Origin: an uncultured Dorea sp.
GTDB taxonomy: Bacteria; Bacillota; Clostridia; Lachnospirales; Lachnospiraceae
Length of the DNA stretch: 56,930 nucleotides
Direction: 5' to 3'
Assembly (NCBI GenBank): GCA_948602995.1
Contig: CAPEBR010000023.1
Location: 1-56,930, forward strand
Part shown: piece after piece, positions 52,666 through 56,930 of the stretch
Layout of the letters: the number at the start of each line of letters is the position of its first letter
Position numbering within the stretch: the first letter of the stretch is position 1
The notes under the pieces: generated by a model
Database searches by the model: none
Seen by the model: only the letters and a program-made list of their open reading frames with translations
Told to the model about the DNA's origin: nothing
Translations under genes and position numbers: made by a program

Positions 52666-53722
52666 TTCTATAATTAAAATTCCTTGCTGCATTCATAAAG
52701 CAGTCAATCTGCGCAGGGGCTGTCGTATCCGGAATGTCGCACCCTGTTGCCAGAACATACCTCTTTCCTGCCTTAATTCCGGTCCTGATGCAGGAATGAA
52801 CTGCTTCCTCAACCTCTGCTTCTGTTCCGTTCAAAACAACTCCCACTGGATCTACATTACCGGCAATGGGGATATACTCTCCCAGTTCCTCCACTGCCCT
52901 CTCCAGGTCAACGATATTGTCGAGGCTCAGCTCATTCAGCTCATACTGGCAGAGGTACTTCCAGATACTATATGTCTTTCCGCACATATGAAGCGATACC
53001 TTCTGGCCGGTTGTTTCTAGTGCATAATCTGTCAGCTCCTTTGTATAAGGATAAACGAATCTCTCATACATCTTCGGGCCGATCAGTGCAGGGTTTGCAA
53101 CCGGATCCGCCATTGCAATCCCCATGCCATATCCCGCCGCCTCATCCATGCAGCTTTTCTGACTGTCTGTAATGACACGCATCAGCCTGTGAATCTCCTC
53201 CGGACACCTCCGGCAGTCGCGGAGCAGCCGCTCTGTCCCTCTCAGATTGGAGGCAATGGTAAACGGGCCTCCGATGCTCATTTCCACCGGAACAACCTCC
53301 CGCGCTTCTTTTATCAGGATCTCAGCCGCACGCAGGAAATCCCGGATTCTCGGATCCTTTCCCGCCTCTGCAGGCTCCACCTCACGAAGCCTTTCATAAC
53401 TCTCCAGAAACGGACTGCCTGCGTAGGGAAGTCCGTTTTCCGGATAAATGAACGACCCTCCGAGCGCTTCTGTGATCCCCCTGGTATTCGGGCCGAGGAC
53501 GATCCGGTCATATCCGTATCTGTTAAATGCCAGGATCTCCGCCTCCGCCATCTTTTCTGGCACATGCCAGAAATCCCATATGCTGATTCCCGTCAGGCGG
53601 CACTTAAACTCTCCCATGAAAGGAACACAGGGAACGCGGTCCACATCCCTCCCCTCTTTTATAGCTGTCCGCCTTTCTTCCGGCGTCATCTCATCTGCTG
53701 TATGCTTCTCTATTCTCAGCAT
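52658..53722 (-). CDS. UroD-fold corrinoid methyltransferase 3
   Basis: A 354-residue UroD-superfamily protein with intact zinc ligands H245-x-C247 (LHMCGKT) and C328 (ATGCDIPDTTA), and the conserved SIGGPFTIASN and ADPVANPALIGPKMYERF. Together with the corrinoid protein it could take a methyl group from the imported substrate. It leads the operon, behind a good promoter. AAGGAG lies 10 nt upstream of the ATG. It differs clearly from the two other UroD-type proteins and is not a recent duplicate. Confidence 0.82.
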   Translation of the reverse strand: MLRIEKHTADEMTPEERRTAIKEGRDVDRVPCVPFMGEFKCRLTGISIWDFWHVPEKMAEAEILAFNRYGYDRIVLGPNTRGITEALGGSFIYPENGLPYAGSPFLESYERLREVEPAEAGKDPRIRDFLRAAEILIKEAREVVPVEMSIGGPFTIASNLRGTERLLRDCRRCPEEIHRLMRVITDSQKSCMDEAAGYGMGIAMADPVANPALIGPKMYERFVYPYTKELTDYALETTGQKVSLHMCGKTYSIWKYLCQYELNELSLDNIVDLERAVEELGEYIPIAGNVDPVGVVLNGTEAEVEEAVHSCIRTGIKAGKRYVLATGCDIPDTTAPAQIDCFMNAARNFNYRNY

Positions 53723-53770
53723 GCCATGTCCGCTCCTTCCTTCTCTGAAACCCGGTTCTTTTTTGAACTT

Positions 53771-53799
53771 ATTTTAAAACAGTCCCAGGATGCTTTCAA
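53771..53799 (-). promoter_or_regulatory. Promoter of the methyltransferase-importer operon
   Basis: TTGAAA (53794-53799) and TAAAAT (53771-53776), each 5 of 6 to consensus, are spaced by 17 bp. It lies in the gap after the reactivator gene and before methyltransferase 3, suggesting the operon proper starts here. Confidence 0.65.
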
Positions 53800-53825
53800 C
53801 AAGCCCTAAAATCTCATTCTTTGCA

Positions 53826-55427
53826 TCAGTGATTGTAAGAAAATTCCGGAAACACCATGCTCTCCATAAATATCCGCTCGTAATTCTCTGTCTCTGCCAG
53901 CTCCATATATTCCATCCTTAAGGCAAGCTCCTCAATCTCCCGTTTTGCCCTGCCGGACATGAGCGCCATATATGCTCCTGTCTTGGAGGAATTTCCCACA
54001 TAGACAAGCTTCTCTTTCACCCCTTCGGGTAGAATTCCAGTTCCCACAAGAGAATCAGCCGGAAGATGCGCGCCAAACTGTCCTGCGATCATCACTTTAT
54101 CCAGATCCTCCATCCCGATCCCTGCCTTCCGAAGAAGCGCCGTAAAACCGGAAAGGATGGCTCCCTTCGCAAGCTGCACCTGCCTTATATCCCCCTGCGT
54201 TACAAGAAGGAGCGGATCCTCATTCAGAATAAATTCCCGCTTTGTACCATTCATGCGTATCAAAGGATAACGGTAATCGTTTTCAGACAGCTTTTCCTTT
54301 TTTATAAATACCCCTGTCTTTTTTACAATTCCTGTCCGAAGAAGCTCTTTTGTCACAGCCAGTATTCCGCTTCCACAGATTCCTTCCGGTCTTCCTCCAC
54401 CAATCACCGTCAGCTCCACTCCCTGCTCCGTAATCCTCACATCCTCTGCCGCCCCGTCCGCCGCACGCATGCCAGACCGGATATTCATACCCTCAAGAGC
54501 CGGCCCCGCCGCGCAGGAACAGCACAGAAGTCTTCCGCCGCAGGCAAGTACAATCTCCCCATTGGTTCCGATATCAATAAACAGAACATTCCCCTTCTCA
54601 TTCTTCAGACTGCATACATAGGCTCCTGCCACAATATCCGCCCCGATATAAGCCGATACATGGGGAAGGCAGTACAGCACCGTATGTTCTCCTGCTTTGA
54701 TCCCCTCATCCTTTGCCAGAAGCCTCTGTGCCTCTAGAAATTCCGGTTTATAGGGCGCCCGCCCGATGGATCTGGCATCCACTCCAAGAAACATGTGCAT
54801 CATGGTACAATTTGCCGCCACATCGATCTCCAGAATCTCTTCCTGATTTACTGCCGCCTTTTGGCATACCTCCTGTATCATGTCATTCACAGAATGTACA
54901 ATCGCCTCTTTTAATTTCTGGACGCCGCAGTCTGGATGCTCGTACTCATAAGTAATCCTGGTCAGCACATCCAGTCCAAAATGCTTCTGGGCATTGATCA
55001 TCGACGCCTCTGCAAGCTCCCTTCCGTCCGACATGCGAATCAACACCGCAACCACTGTGGTGGTACCGATATCAATCACAATTCCATATCCATGATCATA
55101 GACGTCCCGTTGGAAATCTGGGATAAATCCTTTTGTCAGCACCTTTCCCTGGCGCTCTGTCTGAAGCGTCACAAGTTCAATATCCCCCTCCGCCTTTGTC
55201 ATGCAGGCCAGACGGACTCCGTTCTCTGTCTCCTCTTTGTCCAAAAGGTTCCGTTCCGTCTCTGACATAGGTGAACACACACCCTTCAGAATGCGGACTT
55301 TGCATTTCCCACATATGCCTGTCCCGTTACACGGATTGTCCACAAAAACTCCTGCGGCAAGAAGACATGGCAGGAGCGTCCCCCCGCCGCAGGGAATCCT
55401 TTTCCCTTCTACTGTTATGATCGCCAT
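53826..55427 (-). CDS. Corrinoid reactivator: ferredoxin-ASKHA (RamA/RACE-type, DUF4445) protein
   Basis: A 533-residue redox ATPase. The N-terminal 2Fe-2S domain (about 1-85) has the plant-type cysteines NPCNGTGICGKCKV and RLACM. The rest is an ASKHA-fold domain with VIDIGTTTVVAV and LFIDIGTNGEIVL. Family members use ATP and electrons to bring inactive cob(II)alamin back to cob(I)alamin on methyltransferase carrier proteins, which fits the adjacent corrinoid gene. AGGAG precedes the ATG at 55427. It comes 13 nt after a terminator for mrp, so it may need its own promoter or read-through. Confidence 0.88.
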   Translation of the reverse strand: MAIITVEGKRIPCGGGTLLPCLLAAGVFVDNPCNGTGICGKCKVRILKGVCSPMSETERNLLDKEETENGVRLACMTKAEGDIELVTLQTERQGKVLTKGFIPDFQRDVYDHGYGIVIDIGTTTVVAVLIRMSDGRELAEASMINAQKHFGLDVLTRITYEYEHPDCGVQKLKEAIVHSVNDMIQEVCQKAAVNQEEILEIDVAANCTMMHMFLGVDARSIGRAPYKPEFLEAQRLLAKDEGIKAGEHTVLYCLPHVSAYIGADIVAGAYVCSLKNEKGNVLFIDIGTNGEIVLACGGRLLCCSCAAGPALEGMNIRSGMRAADGAAEDVRITEQGVELTVIGGGRPEGICGSGILAVTKELLRTGIVKKTGVFIKKEKLSENDYRYPLIRMNGTKREFILNEDPLLLVTQGDIRQVQLAKGAILSGFTALLRKAGIGMEDLDKVMIAGQFGAHLPADSLVGTGILPEGVKEKLVYVGNSSKTGAYMALMSGRAKREIEELALRMEYMELAETENYERIFMESMVFPEFSYNH

Positions 55428-55439
55428 TCTATCTCCTAT

Positions 55440-55471
55440 ATACAAAAGTGCCCCACCAGACAGTGAGGCAC
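55440..55471 (-). terminator. Intrinsic terminator of mrp
   Basis: On the minus strand GTGCCTCAC pairs with GTGGGGCAC (one G-T wobble, 9 bp) across a 6-nt loop, followed by TTTTGTAT. It lies 21 nt after the mrp stop codon. Confidence 0.7.
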
Positions 55472-55492
55472 GAGTCAATACCCTTTTTGCAT

Positions 55493-56329
55493 TTATATCT
55501 TATTTACTGCCCCTGCCAGATACTCATTGCTGACTTCCGCAAATTTTTCGTTTTCCACCGCTTCCGCAAGCTTCATATCAACCGGCATTTTTCCAAGCAC
55601 CGGAATTCCAAGCTCCTCTGCCGCTTCGTCAATATGGCTCTCGCCAAATACCGGGATCTTCTTCCCACAGTCCGGACATTCAAGATAGCTGTAGTTCTCT
55701 ACAATTCCGAGTACCGGTATATCCATCTGCCTGGCCATATTGTATGCCTTCTTTACGATCATCTGCACAAGATCCTGTGGAGATGACACAATAATCACTC
55801 CGTCAACAGGAAGAGACTGGAACACGGTAAGCGGCACGTCTCCGGTTCCCGGAGGCATGTCCACAAAGAGATAATCTAGATCTCCCCAAATGACATCCGT
55901 CCAGAACTGTGTTACCACTCCTGCAATCACCGGTCCTCTCCAGATAACCGGATCCGATTCGTTTTCAAGAAGAAGATTAATGGACATAATCTTCGTCCCA
56001 TCCTTTGCCTCGCAGGGAAGAATTGCATCTGCATCCTCTGTCCCCATAGCCTTCTCATGAACTCCATACATTTTCGGAATGGACGGACCGGTAATATCCG
56101 CATCCATGATTCCAACGGAAAATCCCTGCTCTCTCATCATGCGGGCCAGAGACGCTGTCACCATTGATTTTCCAACTCCTCCTTTGCCGCTGACTACTGC
56201 GATCACCTTGCGGATATTCGATGATGCATTCACTGGCTTTCGAAGATCCTGGGGTTTGCTGCTGCAGGAATCCGCATGAGCGCAGCCCGCACAGTCTGAC
56301 GGGCTGCAGCCGTTTTGCTGCTCTGCCAT
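55493..56329 (-). CDS. mrp: Mrp/NBP35-family P-loop ATPase (Fe-S cluster carrier)
   Basis: A 278-residue ATPase that carries and inserts 4Fe-4S clusters. The N-terminus has a cysteine cluster C-x4-C-x2-C-x5-C (CSPSDCAGCAHADSC), the deviant Walker A GKGGVGKS (about 48-55), Walker B-like FVDMPPGTGD, and a CxxC (ECPDCGKK) near the C-terminus. The ATG at 56329 is chosen because AGGAG lies 8 nt upstream; a GTG at 56338 is too close to that site. It might supply clusters to the neighbouring reactivator, but that is only positional. Confidence 0.92.
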   Translation of the reverse strand: MAEQQNGCSPSDCAGCAHADSCSSKPQDLRKPVNASSNIRKVIAVVSGKGGVGKSMVTASLARMMREQGFSVGIMDADITGPSIPKMYGVHEKAMGTEDADAILPCEAKDGTKIMSINLLLENESDPVIWRGPVIAGVVTQFWTDVIWGDLDYLFVDMPPGTGDVPLTVFQSLPVDGVIIVSSPQDLVQMIVKKAYNMARQMDIPVLGIVENYSYLECPDCGKKIPVFGESHIDEAAEELGIPVLGKMPVDMKLAEAVENEKFAEVSNEYLAGAVNKI

Positions 56330-56356
56330 ATCTGTCACTCCTCTACACTTTTTTAA

Positions 56357-56381
56357 GGTCTGCGCAGCAGATGCACAGACC
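56357..56381. repeat. Solo copy of the family A internal hairpin
   Basis: GGTCTGCGC and GCACAGACC pair with one mismatch. The same hairpin, GGTCTGTGC with GCACAGACC, is the centre of the family A repeat at 33654. It lies between ridA and mrp and may affect their expression. Confidence 0.5.
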
Positions 56382-56391
56382 CTTTGATTCT

Positions 56392-56766
56392 TTATTCAAC
56401 CGCTGCAATTACCTCAATCTCACAGAGAGCTCCCTTCGGAAGCTCCTTTACTGCAAAACAGCTTCTTGCAGGCTTTGATGTAAAATACTTTGCGTATACT
56501 TCATTAAACGCGCCAAAATTTGCCATATCTGACAGGAAACAGGTTGTCTTTAATACATGGTCAAAATCCGTTCCCGCCTCTTTCAGCACTTCACCGACAT
56601 TTTTGCATGCCTGCTCCGTCTGACCCTCAATCGTATCAGACTCAATGTCATTCAGCTCTGGATTAATTCCAAGCTGTCCTGCGGAATAAAAGACTCCTCC
56701 GTGAACATATCCCTGTGAGTATGGGCCTAACGCTTTTGGCGCCTTCTCTGTTGCTACTACTTTCAT
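56392..56766 (-). CDS. ridA: RidA-family enamine/imine deaminase
   Basis: The 124-residue protein hydrolyses reactive enamine/imine intermediates from PLP enzymes, releasing ammonia. Conserved positions are seen in APKALGPYSQG (N-terminus), the FYSAGQLG strand and the catalytic arginine region near KPARSCFAV, with a final LCEIEVIA. AAAGGAG precedes the ATG. It has its own promoter and is followed by mrp after 62 nt with a hairpin in between. Confidence 0.92.
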   Translation of the reverse strand: MKVVATEKAPKALGPYSQGYVHGGVFYSAGQLGINPELNDIESDTIEGQTEQACKNVGEVLKEAGTDFDHVLKTTCFLSDMANFGAFNEVYAKYFTSKPARSCFAVKELPKGALCEIEVIAAVE

Positions 56767-56806
56767 AATTTAACCTCTCCTTTACTTTTCTTGTTTCTAT
56801 GGGTAT

Positions 56807-56836
56807 ATTGTACTACCTTTCACCATATATGATCAA
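56807..56836 (-). promoter_or_regulatory. Promoter of ridA
   Basis: TTGATC (56831-56836) and TACAAT (56807-56812) are spaced by 18 bp, 40 nt before the ridA start. The remaining bases to the window end (56837-56930) show no gene that can be supported. Confidence 0.5.
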
Positions 56837-56930
56837 GAGTTTTTTAAGCTGTACTAATTAACCGTTTCACTTGTCTAAATTTCCATCTGCCGCGTTGTCG
56901 TCAATCGGCGCAGCCACCGCTACGCCTCGT

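Noticed and set aside
46802..53722. UroD genes as haem biosynthesis hemE copies
   Set aside because: Two have the zinc HxC...C motif of methyltransferases, which HemE lacks; they sit with a corrinoid protein and a reactivator, and no other haem gene is present.
56837..56930. The end of another gene at the window edge
   Set aside because: GC-rich sequence near the last 45 bases is suggestive on the minus strand but too short to support a gene.

Overview
The window reads as chromosomal DNA of a low-to-mid GC Gram-positive anaerobe of the Clostridia, most like a gut Lachnospiraceae. Evidence: strong AGGAGG-type ribosome binding sites, a single-chain PurL of 1255 residues, an NADP-type glutamate dehydrogenase, very large leucine-rich-repeat (BspA-like) surface proteins, a flavin reductase-rubredoxin fusion and corrinoid methyltransferases. 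Species cannot be fixed from the sequence alone. No phage, integrase, transposase, CRISPR array or rRNA is seen. About 40 genes are supported, most on the minus strand.

Layout. 1-4000: partial tRNA-Val with a near-perfect promoter, a hybrid sensor kinase and gdhA, with a nested palindromic repeat between the last two. 4.1-16.8 kb: a VWA-Ig-LRR surface protein, a 2127-residue LRR/Ig/Fn3 surface protein, and a small membrane protein whose start looks frameshifted. 17-20 kb: a P-loop ATPase, a cysteine synthase-family gene and a lipoprotein. 20.4-22.4 kb: an AT-rich AAA ATPase + nuclease-like two-gene unit followed by a 31-codon acetyltransferase-like remnant, a candidate defence module. 22.6-33.4 kb: purL, then a five-gene run in which argS and an alanyl-tRNA editing gene are bracketed by two paralogous ATPase-nuclease genes, ending in a DUF1461 membrane protein. 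34-38.8 kb (mostly plus strand): flavin reductase-rubredoxin, nfo, a membrane-bound XRE regulator, and a YtrA-type GntR/ABC transporter operon behind a promoter with a perfect 9+9 bp operator-like palindrome. 38.8-43.5 kb: a nuclease-helicase fusion and the TIGR03915/TIGR03916 pair. 43.9-46.8 kb: TetR regulator with a small upstream ORF, and a stand-alone glgB with a good promoter and terminator.

46.8-55.4 kb holds the most unusual system. Three UroD-fold methyltransferases, one corrinoid protein and one ferredoxin-ASKHA reactivator are interleaved with a complete CUT1-type ABC importer (binding protein plus two permeases, no ATPase). The gene order suggests that the cell imports a soluble, probably carbohydrate-like methylated compound and removes its methyl group by corrinoid chemistry. 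The importer start carries two palindromes and the binding-protein gene is followed by a strong intercistronic hairpin. mrp (Fe-S scaffold ATPase) and ridA close the window.

At least three families of short dispersed palindromic repeats lie between genes, sometimes overlapping stop codons. In one case a repeat supplies the last codons of a helicase gene.
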